A DNA stretch of 64,000 bases, from positions 3,286,001 through 3,350,000 of the forward strand of contig NZ_CP066306.1 of assembly GCF_016406145.1 (NCBI RefSeq), written 5' to 3'. This DNA comes from Pseudomonas putida (GTDB taxonomy: Bacteria > Pseudomonadota > Gammaproteobacteria > Pseudomonadales > Pseudomonadaceae). Both the position numbers and the translations under genes were made by a program. The notes below the pieces were generated by a model, which saw nothing but the letters and a program-made list of their open reading frames with translations, was not told where the DNA came from and did not search any database. This document shows, one piece after another, positions 63,994-64,000 of the stretch (positions are counted from its first letter, which is position 1; each line of letters starts with the position of its first letter).

Positions 63994-64000
63994 ATGAACC
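63994..64000 (+). CDS. Start of the next nik gene (nikD expected), cut by the window end
   Basis: ATGAACC follows the nikC stop with no gap (TGA-ATG), with GGAGCG upstream. Only two codons are visible, so identity rests on the usual nikABCDE order. Confidence 0.5.

Overview
The window looks like a chromosomal segment of a Pseudomonas of the putida group. It is GC-rich and densely coded on both strands, with REP-like stem-loops and no tRNA, rRNA, CRISPR array or recognisable insertion sequence. The gene stock is typical of soil pseudomonads: OprB and other porins, MHS-type transporters, many LysR regulators, an alpha-D-glucose phosphoglucomutase, pirin, a PotE-like antiporter and a nik operon. 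The species call is an inference from gene content and style, not a measured identity.

Layout. 1-4.5 kb: a porin end, then a small nitrogen-compound catabolic group (M20 deacetylase, DUF1028, flavin monooxygenase, Rid protein) with a LysR regulator. 5.6-10 kb: two VOC proteins, an unknown protein, an MHS transporter and an alpha/beta-hydrolase that lacks its nucleophile serine. 10.2-15.1 kb: a very large leucine-rich-repeat protein with a C-terminal NEL-type E3 ubiquitin ligase signature, probably a host-directed effector or toxin. 15.1-24.2 kb: a UvrD-like helicase, pirin, pgm, then a DNA-repair operon (FAN1 nuclease and an Fe-S helicase with an N-terminal nuclease domain) with a textbook LexA box in front. 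24.3-28.1 kb: a GNAT enzyme and an unrecognised gene pair, one a MocR-like regulator without the PLP lysine. 28.2-32.2 kb: an MDR oxidoreductase with a divergent LysR regulator, and a ThDP enzyme.

32.2-38.3 kb is an envelope-modification island: two PAP2 phosphatases, a histidine phosphatase, a small lipoprotein, a ColR-like response regulator with no adjacent sensor kinase, and an EptA-type phosphoethanolamine transferase. Direct repeats of TTCAC and ColR-type boxes (YYNASNNYTTTTTCAC as I recall the published consensus) sit in its intergenic gaps, which suggests one lipid A / LPS phosphate-remodelling regulon. 38.4-43 kb: a DUF3237 protein, a DUF2252 protein, and a PotE-like antiporter coupled to a periplasmic amino-acid-binding protein behind a structured leader.

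43.7-49.6 kb: a BMP-type (nucleoside/purine-like) ABC transporter followed by an isopenicillin-N-synthase-like 2-oxoglutarate oxygenase. 49.6-54.5 kb: an M20D amidohydrolase, MHS transporter, porin and LysR regulator, which look like an uptake-and-hydrolysis module. 54.7-60.1 kb: an Fe-S photolyase/cryptochrome with DUF6482 behind a perfect match to the LitR/PplR light-response operator, then DUF2946, a TonB-dependent receptor and DUF1543. 60.1 kb to the end: nikR divergent from nikABC(D) across a NikR operator, cut by the window end.
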